This document shows, piece by piece, positions 35,349-45,454 of a stretch of DNA of 64,000 nucleotides. Both the position numbers and the translations under genes were made by a program. Positions within the stretch are counted from its first letter, which is position 1, and the number at the start of each line of letters is the position of its first letter. The DNA is taken from assembly GCA_016081115.2 (NCBI GenBank), contig CM071933.1, positions 59,348,660 to 59,412,659 of the forward strand. Reading direction: 5' to 3'. The notes beneath the pieces were generated by a model. That model did no database searches. It was given only the letters and a program-made list of their open reading frames with translations, and was not told the DNA's origin. The DNA is from Rehmannia glutinosa. Taxonomy: Eukaryota; Streptophyta; Magnoliopsida; Lamiales; Orobanchaceae.

Positions 35349-36599
35349 ATGGCTGAAGAAGAAAGCTGCTCAAAATGAAATGGAAAGAGTGGAAAATCAA
35401 GAAGTGCATAATATGCGTTATTATTTGCAACCTCCTCGAAATTCTACTCCTTCTTGTTTCATTTTTCCACTAAATGCAAACAACTTTCGATTTAAGCCAG
35501 GATGATTCCTTTACTTCCTAATTTTCATGGTATGGATTAAAAGCCCATATTTACATTTAAAGGAGTTTGAAGAAGTATGTGCCACATTTGATGATCAAAA
35601 TTGCACGAATGAAATTGTTAAGCTCAAATTATTTCCTTTTTCTTTAAAAGATAAAGCAAAAACTTGGCTTAGCTCGTTAAAACCTAGATCAATTGGTACA
35701 TGGCAAGAAATGCAAACGAATTCCTTAAAAATTCTTTCCAACTCATAAAACTAATGCTTTGAAAAGACAAATTCAAAATTTTTCTCAAAATCCTAAAGAT
35801 GTTTTCTTTGAATGTTGGGAGAAATTTAAAGAGTTGTTGAATTCCCCGCCCACATCATGGTTTTGAAAATTGGCGTATAATCGCTTTCTTTTATGAAGGT
35901 TTAACTCCTGAAACAAAGCAATTTATTGAATCGATGTGTAATGGTAAATTTCTTGATAAAGAACCCGATGAAGCTCTAGAATATCTTGACTATTTGGCGT
36001 AAAAATTCTCAATCTTGGCATAGTGTTGATGAAAATAAAGGAAAACTCCACTTACTCAAGAAGATAGTTTAAGTGCTAGGCTTGCGCTTTTAGCTAAAAG
36101 AATCGATGACATGGAAGGTAAAAAAGTAAAAAAGTTAAATGCAGGCAAGATAAAAAATTGTGAAATTTGTGGACTTAAAGAACACTCCACTAACGATTGT
36201 CCTCACATTCCTGTTGAAGCAAATGTCATGAATGGATTTAGAAAACCTTTTCAATCTCCATATTCTGAAACTTACAACCCACAATGGAGAAATCATCCTA
36301 ATTTCAGTTGGCGTGATAATAACCAAGCTCAACCGATAAATTCACAAAAACCACTAAATTTTCCTTCATATCCAGTCCCACATGTAAAATCCCTTGAGGA
36401 GACTTTGCAAGCATTTATGAATGAACAAACAAACATCAATAATAAAACTTCACAGGCTATCAATGAGATCAAGAACTCACTTTCAACACTCACAGCTTCT
36501 TTGCGAACTCAAGAAAAGGGTAAGTTTCCTGCTCAACCTCAACCTAATCCTTCTACGCAGTGTTGTGTTTCTACTTCAGGTGAAAATCCAAATGAATGA
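35349..36599 (+). pseudogene. Ty3/gypsy gag, broken
   Basis: ATG at 35349 (MAEEES) is followed by a stop after eight codons. Gag domain pieces in shifting frames are SPYLHLKEFEEVCATF, KLFPFSLKDKAKTWLSSLKP, FFECWEKFKELLN and GLTPETKQFIESMCNG, then a CCHC knuckle CEICGLKEHSTNDC at 36159-36200. At least three frame breaks occur (about 35375, 35735 and 35850). At 36590 a duplicated 'atga' shifts gag out of the protease frame (NPNE-stop instead of NPNEANSV). Nucleocapsid/capsid role in the intact family. Confidence 0.88.
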
Positions 36600-37779
36600 G
36601 GCTAATTCAGTCACAACACTTCGAAGTGGGAAAATTATTGATAAAACAATTCATCCTACAAATATTCTAAATTCAAATTTAGGAATGAAGAATGAAAATA
36701 GTGATGATGAAGAAGGTAAGATTAATGGAGGTAAGTTTGAAAATGATGAAACATATTCACCTCCTGCCCCTTTTCCTCAAAGATTGCAACCAACTCAAAA
36801 ATTAAACTCCAATTCTGAAATTTTTGAACTTTTTAAACAAGTCAAAATTAACATTCCTTTGTTGGATGCAATAAAACAAGTCCCACCTTATGCGAAATTT
36901 TTGAAAGATTTGTGCACAATTAAAAGGAAACATCATGTGAAGAAAAAAGCATTTTTAACTGAAAGTGTTAGTTCAATTATACAACAATTTGCTCCACCTA
37001 AGTACAAAGATCCAGGTTGTCCAACAATTTCATGCATCATAGGAGACACTATAATTGAACGTGCTTTACTTGATCTTGGTGCTAGCGTAAATCTTCTACC
37101 TTTTTCAGTATATGAACAACTAGGTTTAGGTGAACTTAAAGAGACTCCAATTGTACTCCAACTAGCTGATCGATCAATTAAAGTACCAAAAGGAATAGTA
37201 GAAGATGTGTTGGTACAAATTGATAAGTTTTATTTTCCTGTTGATTTCATTGTTTTGGATACTCAGCCGGTTATTGATACAAAAACTCAAATTCCTGTCA
37301 TTTTAGGTCGTCCATTTCTTGCAACTTCAAATGCATTGATTAACTGTAGAAATTGTATTTTGAAATTATCTTTTGGAAATATGACTTTGGAATTAAATGT
37401 GTTTAATGTTTGCAAACAACCTGCTGATGATACCGAACTACATGAAGTGGATTTAATTGAAGAAATTGTTCATGAAAATTTCAATATCAATAATTCTTTT
37501 GAATTTACTGAAACATGTTTTGAAAGTGAAAGAATTTGTGATAAGAAATGTTTTGATGTCTCCATTGAATTTTTGCAAGAACTAGAAAACCATTTTTGGA
37601 AACCAAAAACTGAGGAGTTGTTATCATCAGAAACACAAACTATTTCTTCAAGCATAAAAGCTCCAAAAATTGATTTGAAACCTTTACCATCTGATTTGAA
37701 ATACTCTTTTCTTGGTGAAAATGATACTTTTCCTGTAATAATTTCTTCCAAACTTGATGCATCTCGGAAAGTAAGTTGA
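36598..37779 (+). pseudogene. gypsy protease region (pol N-terminal part)
   Basis: Open for about 390 codons: NSVTTLRSGKIIDKTI, then NIPLLDAIKQVPPYAKFLKDLC. The aspartic protease follows with LLDLGASVNLLPFSVY (active-site DLGAS, start of Asp at 37072), LADRSIKVPKGIVEDVLV and IPVILGRPFLAT. This is the retropepsin of the Athila/Tat type, with catalytic residues present. It ends with SFLGENDTFPVIISSKL before a stop at 37779; the next frame holds RT. It is the longest intact piece of pol in this element, though separated from gag by the frame shift at 36590. Confidence 0.85.
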
Positions 37780-39316
37780 TCGAGATTTTGAAAATGTATA
37801 AAAATGCCTTAAGGTGGACCATTGTCGACATAAAGGTATTAGTCCTCTAATTTGCACACATAATATTTATTTAGAGGAAAATGCAAAACCATCTAGAGAA
37901 ATGCAAATAAGACTAAATCCTAATATGAAAGAAATGGTGAGAAATGAAATTATTAAACTCTTAGATAATGAAATCATTTATCCTATTTCTCGACAAAAAC
38001 GGGTAAGTCCTATTCATGTTGTGCCTAAGAAGTCCGGAGTTACAAAGTGGTTAAAAATGAAAATAATGAATTGATTCCAACTAGAACCATTACTGGTTGG
38101 CGGGTGTGCATTGACTACAGAAAACTTAACTCGGTTACTCGAAAAGATCATTTTCCATTGCCCTTTATGGATCAAATTTTAGAAAGAGTTGCAGGTCATA
38201 AGTTCTATTGTTTCTTAGATGGATATTCTGGGTATAATCAAATTGAAATTGCACTTGAAGATCAAGAGAAAACAACATTTACATGTCCTTTTGGTACATT
38301 TGCATATAGAAGGATGCCTTTTGGATTATGTAATGCACCAGCTACATTCCAACGATGCATGCTTAGCATTTTCAGTGACATGGTTGAACGTTTTCTTGAA
38401 GTCTTTATGGATGATTTTTCAGCTTTTGGTGAGTCATTTGAAGATTGTTTGTTGAACTTAGAAAAAGTGTTAATAAGGTGTGAAGAAAAGAACCTTGTGC
38501 TTAATTGGGAAAAATGTCATTTCATGGTAACAACTCGGTATAGTTCTTGGACACATTATTTCAAGAAAAGGTATTGAGGTAGACAAATCCAAAGTTGAGT
38601 TAATTGCTAATCTACCAAAGACCAAAATCGTGAAGGAGGTAAGATCATTTTTAGGGCATGCGGTTTTTTACGAAGATTTATCAAAGACTTTAGCATAATT
38701 TCTAAACCATTGTGTAATCTTCTTACAAAAGATGTTAGTTTTGAATGGACTAAAAATTGTGAAAATGCTTTTGTCAAACTTAAAAATATGCTTACATCTC
38801 GCCCCAATAATCCAACCTCCCGATTGGACTTTACCTTTTGAAATAATGTGTGATGCTAGTGATTATGCCGTTGGAGCCGTTTTTAGGGCAAAGAAAAGAA
38901 AATAAACCATATGTGATATACTATGCAAGTAAAACTTTGAATGGTGCTCAAATCAATTATTCAACTACTGAAAAGAATTACTTGTTGTAGTATTTGCATT
39001 AGAAAAATTTCGATCCTATCTGGTTGGTTCACCAATTGTTGTTTTCGATGATCATGCGACTTTGAAATATCTTTTGTCAAAAAAAGATTCCAAACCAAGA
39101 TTAATTAGGTGGATACTCTTACTCCAAGAGTTTAATATTACCATTCGTGATAAGAAAGGAGTAGAGAATGTGGTAGCTGATCATTTATCAAGACTTATTT
39201 GTGATGACTCATTTCAAACTCCACCTATCAATGATACTTTTCCTGATGAACAACTATTCAATGTTACTGTAGTACCTTGGTTTGCAGATATTGTTAATTT
39301 TCTTGTGACAGAATGA
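37780..39316 (+). pseudogene. gypsy reverse transcriptase and RNase H, broken
   Basis: RT motifs are all visible: NPNMKEMVRNEIIKLLD, VCIDYRKLNSVTRKDHFPLP, FYCFLDGYSGYNQI, FGLCNAPATFQRCM and the catalytic EVFMDDFSAFG (Asp-Asp intact). Shifts occur near 38045, 38530, 38660 and 38815. RNase H follows with EIMCDASDYAVGAV, a further shift in 'ttttagggcaaag', then ATLKYLLSKKDSKPRLIRW and VVADHLSRL; the frame closes at 39316. No extra RNase H domain is seen. Confidence 0.88.
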
Positions 39317-39339
39317 TGCCATCAAATTGGAATTCACAA

Positions 39340-40562
39340 GATAAAAAGAAGTTTTTGACTTGAGGTAAAAAAGTTTTATCGATGATCCCTACCTTTTCAA
39401 ATATTGTCCAGATCAAATCTTTCGTAGATGTGTACCCGACAATGAGGTAGGTAGCATTATTAAATTTTGTCATTCAGAAGCATGTGGTGGTCACTTTTCA
39501 GTAAAGAAAACAAGTGCAAAGATCTTACAATGTGGATTTTATTGGCCAAATCTTTTCAAAGATACTTACACTTTTTGCAAAAGTTGTGAAAATTGTCAAA
39601 ATTTAGGATCAATTTCAAAACGAAACATGATGCCTTTGAATCCTATTTTGGTGATTGAAATCTTTGATTGTTGGGGTATTGATTTTATGGGGCCATTTCC
39701 AGTATCATTTGGTTTTATTTACATTTTAGTCGCAATAGATTATGTTTCAAAATGGATCGAGGCAATTCCTTGTCGAAACAATGATCATAAAACTGTGATA
39801 AAATTTCTAAAGGAAAATATTTTGAGTCGATTTGGAATTCCTCGAGTCATTATTAGTGATGGGGGAACACATTTTTGTAACAAAGTTTTTGCATCTCTAA
39901 TGAAAAATATGGAATCACACATAAAGTTGCAACACCTTATCACCCACGAGAAAATGGACAGTTGAACTTGCAAATAGGGAGATAAAACAAATTTTAGAAA
40001 AAAACTGTTAACCCTAATCGTAAAGATTGCTTTTAGGCTTATCGATACACTTTGGGCATACAGAATCGCTTTTAAAACATCATTGGGAATGTCTCCTTAT
40101 AGAATAGTTTATGGAAAACCTTGCCATTTACCAGTGAACTTGAACATAAAGCTTATTGGGCAATTAAAATGTTTAATTTCAACCTTGATGATGCTTCGAA
40201 ATTGCGAAAATTACAAATCAATGAGCTTGAAGAATTGAGAAATGATGCATATGAGAATTCAAAAATTCATAAAGAAAGAATCAAAGAATTTCATGATAGT
40301 AAAATTACAAGAAAAACATTTGAAATTGGTCAAAAGATTTTGCTTTATAATTCTCGATTGCATTTATTTCCTGGAAAATTAAGGTCAAGGTGGAGTGGTC
40401 CTTTTATTCTGAAAAAAAATATATCCGTATGGAGCTGTTGACATTGAGAATCCTAGAAATGGTAATGTATTCAAAGTAAATGGACAAAGACTTAAACTAT
40501 TTCTAGAGAATCAATTCCTTCCAGAGGAAGTTCTTTTTCTTTATAATCCTTGTTATAATTAG
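39340..40562 (+). pseudogene. gypsy integrase, broken
   Basis: H2C2 zinc finger pieces (GGHFSVKKTSAKILQ ... CKSCENCQ at about 39480-39600), then the core: WGIDFMGPFPVSFG (first Asp about 39681), VIISDGGTHFCNK (second Asp about 39856) and the region of the catalytic Glu (HPRENGQ... at about 39943-39980), where one base is missing. The C-terminal part KAYWAIKMFNFNLDDASK, GQKILLYNSRLHLFPGKLRSRWSG and VNGQRLKLFL ends at a TAG at 40560-40562. Frame breaks occur near 39340, 39925, 40010, 40130 and 40425. Not functional as written. Confidence 0.86.
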
Positions 40563-40751
40563 TGTGCATATTCGTTTCTTATAAAGGTGTGTGTTTTGTA
40601 GGGTTTAATTAGTTATTTTCCCGGTTAAATGGTGGATAACGGTACTCCGTGACTATTAAGTCGGACTCATCAGTTTCCCACAAATACTGATATTTGTACA
40701 TAACTTTGTTTTCTCAGTCTCTTTCATTTGAATTTTTTTTTTTAAAAAAAA

Positions 40752-41240
40752 ATGGATAAAAAAATTCCCCCTACTCTCAAAAAGAGATTTTATTTTCTTG
40801 TTAAAACTGAAATTTTAGAAATATATAAAGCCATACTTGAAAGGTTAAGATTGTTTATGCTCAAAGGTATTCCAGAAGATATACGTTGGATAATTGAAGC
40901 AAAGGTAAGATTAGCAGGTGAATTTTCATTTTCTCCTACTAATTGCATGCCTGGTTTTGGTAAAAGTTCATATTCAAAAAAACGAAGGGCCAAAAGAATG
41001 CAAGTTTGTCACAAATGTGCTAGATGGACTTGTGACACACGGTGTCGTTCTTTAGGCATGGTTTCTAGAAATCGAGAGGATAAAATTCAATTCATTAAGG
41101 ATGGCCTGAGTAAGGAGTCTTTAGATAACATTCTATGGAATCTTGATACGCATCCTAGTGGATTTGTGCATCGTGAAATTCTCCGATTATGGCTCCAATT
41201 TCGTGAAGAACGTGAACTTAGTCTTGGGAATCGGCGTTAA
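40752..41240 (+). CDS. accessory basic Cys-rich protein in retrotransposon
   Basis: Intact 162-residue ORF starting at the first ATG after integrase. Residues 1-60 are basic and helical (KAILERLRLFMLKGIPEDIR). Residues 70-82 read GKSSYSKKRRAKR, directly followed by four Cys in C-x2-C-x4-C-x3-C (CHKCARWTCDTRC, Cys86, 89, 94, 98). Then come FIKDG (114-118), ESLDNIL and a C-terminal REILRLWLQFREERELS. The layout 'G-x-S-x-Y, Arg/Lys-rich RRA, CxxC...C...C, FI-x-x-G' resembles the small nucleic-acid-binding silencing suppressors of carlavirus/vitivirus-type plant viruses, although the Cys spacing is tighter. Function in RNA binding or silencing suppression is inference. It lies 190 bases after integrase and 334 before LOG, on the same strand. 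ORF integrity contrasts with the broken pol. Confidence 0.75.
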   Translation: MDKKIPPTLKKRFYFLVKTEILEIYKAILERLRLFMLKGIPEDIRWIIEAKVRLAGEFSFSPTNCMPGFGKSSYSKKRRAKRMQVCHKCARWTCDTRCRSLGMVSRNREDKIQFIKDGLSKESLDNILWNLDTHPSGFVHREILRLWLQFREERELSLGNRR

Positions 41241-41432
41241 AAGACCTGTTTGCCAATTTATAAGAAAATTGGATGGGAAGCATATCCCCGACCCATAGAG
41301 GGCGTTTAAGCCGTTTCTGGACGTAAAACCAGAGGAAAATGTGACCCACAATCACAACTACTTTACTGTTCATTCACGCGTTAGTATTTAATTGTTTGTC
41401 TTTACTTTCTTGTCTTTATTCCAAATTTTTTC

Positions 41433-41455
41433 AAAAAAAAAAAAAAAAAAAAAAA
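41433..41455 (+). repeat. A23 run between accessory ORF and LOG leader
   Basis: Uninterrupted run of 23 A about 190 bases after the stop of the 162-residue ORF and 120 bases before the LOG start. It could be a fossil poly(A) tail from template switching during capture, or a plain homopolymer expansion. Confidence 0.6.
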
Positions 41456-41574
41456 TTGCAATAATTTAAATTACTGTTGTGTTTCCTGTTCATAGCTTAA
41501 TAAACAGCTTTGCTTTCACCCTCTTATCACACCACTCAGTTTATAAAAAAAAAAACAGAGAGAGAGAGAGAAAT

Positions 41575-42222
41575 ATGGAAGTGTCTTATTTCCGTAAAAT
41601 TAATAGTATTGCTGTATTTTGTGGTTCTAGTCCTGGGAAAGATAGTTGTTTTATTGAGGAAGCCAATAATCTTGGTAAAATTCTTGCTAAAAAACAGATT
41701 CACTTAGTATACGGGGGTGGTTGTCAGGGGTTAATGGGACGTATTGCTGGTTCTGCGTATTTGGGAGGAGTCAAAGTCTTAGGAGTTGTTCCAAAATCTT
41801 TAAGTCGAAATATCATTGGAGAAACTATTGGAGATGAGTTAAGAGTATTAAACATGCAAGATAGAATGGTAAATATGATGAATAATGCTGATGCCTTTAT
41901 CACCCTACCTGGTGGTTTTGGTACACTGGAAGAGTTATTCCAAATGGTCTCCTGGGCACAACTCAACATTCACCGTAGCTTTATAGGTATTCTTAATGTT
42001 AATGGTTTCTTTGATGGTTTGTTATCTTTCTTAGATTATGCTGTCGAGAAAGGTTTTATTTCACAATCAGCCAGACGAATAATAACTTGTGCGACAACTC
42101 CAAGCGAATTAATCGACAAACTCCAAGCATACATTCACAAGCCAGATCCAGCAGTTGCTCATATTGTTTGGCCTGAAGATACAAGTCGAAAACGCAAATT
42201 GGATTTATCTCTGACATTGTGA
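41575..42222 (+). CDS. LOG-like: LOG-like cytokinin riboside-monophosphate phosphoribohydrolase
   Basis: 215 residues, the normal length for plant LOG. The family enzyme releases active free-base cytokinin from the nucleoside 5'-monophosphate in one step, in cytosol and nucleus. Visible motifs: VFCGSSPGK (14-22), LVYGGGCQGLMG (44-55), VLGVVPK (68-74), MQDRMVNM (94-101) and the signature PGGFGTLEE (112-120) with ELFQMVSWAQL. Host family members usually have R-K in the M-x-x-R-K-x-x-M site; here Lys is Met. The ATG at 41575 has A at -3 and G at +4 and is the first ATG; upstream in-frame codons start only with GTG and are leader. The leader has a (AG)n run, typical of plant 5' UTRs. It has no intron, whereas host LOG genes have several, so cDNA capture is likely. 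It lies between integrase and the polypurine-like tract of the retroelement. A basic tail (SRKRKLDLSLTL) extends past the conserved core. Confidence 0.9.
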   Translation: MEVSYFRKINSIAVFCGSSPGKDSCFIEEANNLGKILAKKQIHLVYGGGCQGLMGRIAGSAYLGGVKVLGVVPKSLSRNIIGETIGDELRVLNMQDRMVNMMNNADAFITLPGGFGTLEELFQMVSWAQLNIHRSFIGILNVNGFFDGLLSFLDYAVEKGFISQSARRIITCATTPSELIDKLQAYIHKPDPAVAHIVWPEDTSRKRKLDLSLTL

Positions 42223-42340
42223 AATTTACCCATCATGGATGCCATTATGTTCTTTCAGTTTCAATAAGCCATACATCAGGTGATATCTTCTAAACTTTAC
42301 TTTCCTAATTATTTTTGACATTGAGGACAATGTTTCAAAT

Positions 42341-42356
42341 AAGTTGGGGGGAAGGG
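42341..42356 (+). other. polypurine-like tract of the LOG-carrying element
   Basis: AAGTTGGGGGGAAGGG preceded by TTGAGGACAATG. In plant Ty3/gypsy elements of this group a 'ttgaggacaatg...aagttTGGGGG' block marks the start of the 3' noncoding region. Its position after LOG places LOG inside the element. Confidence 0.75.
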
Positions 42357-42570
42357 ATAATTGATATTTTCTTTTATATGGTAAATGTGTGATTTTATTT
42401 TGAAATTTTAAAAAAAAAATTTGATGGCAGAGTAAAGAATGTCATTTTGATGTTCTTGAGACGCATCTCTATTATGGTGTTGTTGTGTTCTTTTCTTTAT
42501 AAAAAAACATGGCATGTTGTATTTGGTTTAAAAAAATTTGTGAATTATCAAGCATGAAAATAGCTTTATT
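42357..42570 (+). other. 3' noncoding tail of LOG element, truncated at junction
   Basis: AT-rich noncoding sequence. The 3' LTR start (TGATAAACG) is not reached. At 42571 'gttgaaaatttcattg' begins sequence identical to 24721 onward. The bases left of the two copies differ, so there is no long homology at the breakpoint. Confidence 0.8.
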
Positions 42571-43177
42571 GTTGAAAATTTCATTGTAACAATTCATCGA
42601 ACACATTATGGGCGTGAGAAATAAAAGAGATAGAATATAGCCCTTGTAAATGTATCAAGCCAAAGAATTTTCATATCGTCATCAATCATCCTCATTTCAA
42701 AGCTCAATAAGATCATATGCAAAATATGCAACATTTGTCCATCAAATAAGAGGCTCAACAAAGAGATTCTCAAGGGTTCAACCCAATTGAGATAATATAA
42801 GCCAAAAAGGATCAAGGCATTACAAATGCCAAAAATTAGAGCATCCATCAAGTGATACAAGTCATGCCTTAAACAATATAAGTATGATATATCAAATGTC
42901 CCAACATATCCATCTAAGCATAATGATCAAAGCATTAAAGGAAGCACTTTTACCATCAAGTACTTCATACCAATTTTCAAACAATGCCATAAAAGAGTAT
43001 TTTTACCATCAAATACTCCATCAATATCATGAACATCCACAAGTCATTATCAACTTGCAATTTTAATCCTTTCAAGAAAACACGCAAATCTCATTAGTGC
43101 AAGAGAGTTTTACAAAAGTTCATAAAAATACAAAGCAACATGAATGAAAATGCTAGAAAGTAAAGGGGGTGGGGACA

Positions 43178-44577
43178 TCAATCCTCGTCCAAAGAGAAGC
43201 AAGTTCCGGGAATAAGATCTTTGATGAATTTCTTCAATTTGCCAATTGACTTTTTCAAACTATAATTTTCCTTTTTCACAACCCGGAGCTCTTTTCTAAG
43301 AGAGGCCTCATCTCTAAATGTTTCTCTTTCCACTTTGGCCATTCTCTCTTTGAGATTTAGATCTTCAACATCCAACTCGTCTTCATCTCCTTCCTCATTT
43401 TCTTCCTCCCTAATTTCTTGTTCATTTCCCACATTTTCTTCTTCATTTTCCTCTTCATTCCCCACATCATCTCTTTGTTCGACAAACTCACCTCTTCCAA
43501 TATTTTCAACCTCATTGTCATTAAAGAAATCATCCCGAGGTTGTTGTTGATGTCGGGCACGTCCCCTAGCGGCTTTGGTAGGAACCCGTGGTAAATGTCG
43601 TCGCATTCTTACCATTTGTAGAATGTTGGCATTATCAAAATCATTGTGACGAATTTCGGTATTCATTTCATTTTCCGGGTATCCAGATAAGTATAAGAGT
43701 CGGCAAATCAAATTACCCAAGGTATATTTTTTCTTGGTAAGCTTTCTAGATTCCAACAAGCAATACACAAAAATTGCCCCATAATTTACTCTTTCTCCTC
43801 GAACAATCTTATAGGTGAGAAAGAGTTCGAGATTACTCGGAAGTTTTATTTCCTTTCCACAAACACAATAGGAGCAAATGATAGATATAATCCGATAATT
43901 TGGCGGCATTGCCGAGTATGTCACTTCGGGATATACTCCTAAAAAGGTTTTCACATCATCTAGTGAAACACCGAAAATGTTATCATCCCAATGAGCGCAA
44001 TCCACATTGACCACTCCATCATTTGGCACGTTAAAGTGATTACAAATATCGGCCAATGTCCATGAAAAATGCCTACCATTAACAAATGTGTGAAGTTCCA
44101 ACGGATTATCTACCGTAGCATCAACAATCCACATATTTGCATAAAAGAGTTTTATGAGCTCGTCATCATAATGCAAACACGGATTATCCTAAAGTGAAAC
44201 CCATCCTTGAATTTCAAAATAAGCTCTAATATCCAGAAATTCATCATGAAATGCTTGAAATCGAACCATACGAGTGCACGCAATTTTCTTATCATTCAAT
44301 CCAATATTCTCATAATGTTCCTCCGCAAGTTTATTTAAAAAACGAAATCTATTAGCTCTAGAGGGAGGCTCGTAGAGGAGTGATAACTTACTAGAGTCCC
44401 AATGAATGCTCGATTTTGAAATCCCGGCTCTTAATTCGACAATCTCCTCTTCCGTAGTTTCGATTTTGATAGTCTCCTTGTAGAATATCATCTTGTTGGG
44501 GATTGGAAGAAGATTCTCCCCCTCCCTCCTCTCCTCTTTTGAGGATTTCGTTCGGTAGAATTTCTTGGAGGTGCCAT
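43178..44577 (-). pseudogene. copia ORF2, copy 2
   Basis: The downstream 332 codons (44176-43178) form one frame, from HYDDELIKLFYANMW through VNGRHFSWTLADICNHFNVP and GRARHQQQPRDDFFND to the Glu-rich tail and a terminal GTCFSLDED. This shows that the copy-1 shift at 25865 is secondary. Upstream, the same TAG after GWVSL is present, and the first part is shifted relative to copy 1 at 44455 and 44520. It remains an unknown, env-position or plant-transposon-like protein. Confidence 0.6.
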
Positions 44578-45454
44578 ATATGTGAAGTTCTTGCAAAAAG
44601 AAGTGAATTAGCAAGAAAGATTACAAAGATTGATGAAGAATTGAAGATTGTAGAAGAAAGGGGATGAAATTCATTTGTTATAGGGTTTTGAAGGATTTTG
44701 CTCGTCTGTTTTGAAATGAAGAACAGAACGATTTTAAGTAGTAAAAATAGCCTGGGCGACCGGTCGAGGTAGGGTGCGACCGGTCGACGTGCAGGGCGAC
44801 CGGTCGCCCCTGCTTTGACCGTCCCAGTGCAATTTTCTTTCCCCCAGAATTTTCCAAAATTCAATTTTTCAACCCAAAAGTTTTAAAACTTTGCAAAAAG
44901 ATAATTTTGGACTATATCCAATAAATATGGGTTTCGGGAAAACATATATTCGAGAAAAACGAGACTTAACAAGTAGTTCCCTTTTAAGAGAATATTTGCA
45001 AAGTCATTAAGGGGCACTTAAGGGGTTAAATTGAAATATCTTGAAAGATATGTGCATAAGCATAATATCGAGTTCTAAGTAAAATACGAGTGAACATACC
45101 TCGATAGTTTAAGAAACTTGATGACGAAATAGCCAATGAAAATGAGATATAAGTATCCTACACAAATCTTAAACAAAATTTGCACAAAGACACAAGTGTA
45201 GGCAAGTGATAGGAGATATCAAAAACTTATGCTACACATATACAAAAGAGATAATAAACCACATAGGTCTAATTAAATGCACAAGAGTTTTAGAAATATC
45301 ATGCAAGGTCTTCTTTTAAAAATTTTGAAACTCACAAATATATAAAAGACCTAAATTAAAAATAAATACTTGAAAACTCATTTTGCAATTAAGACACAAT
45401 TAAAAACATGCATAGAGTTAAAATAAAATGCATATATAAATGGGAAGATACAGT

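Larger units (their letters stand above)
33575..42570 (+). mobile_element. Ty3/gypsy element carrying LOG-like and Cys-rich ORFs
   Basis: Plus-strand element nested in element C: 5' LTR 33575-35170, Asp-type primer site, gag, protease, RT, RNase H, integrase (ending 40562), then a 162-residue ORF, a LOG-like ORF and a G-rich polypurine-like tract (42341-42356). The left flank is ACAAC; the same ACAAC stands right of the solo LTR in the second copy, confirming the LTR ends. The 3' LTR is missing because at 42570/42571 the sequence switches to the duplicated copia segment. Gag-pol carries many shifts and stops; the two accessory ORFs are intact. The domain order and Asp-tRNA site fit the Tat/Athila side of Ty3/gypsy. 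Confidence 0.92.

Noticed and set aside
41479..41574. N-terminal extension of LOG starting at 41479
   Set aside because: The extension begins with GTG and has no ATG; it covers a GA-rich leader. The ATG at 41575 gives the normal LOG length and good start context.
41400..42300. LOG as an ordinary host gene next to a retrotransposon
   Set aside because: No introns, no host-type flanks, and it lies between integrase and the element's ttgaggacaatg/G-tract on the coding strand. Not fully excluded, because the 3' LTR is missing from this copy.
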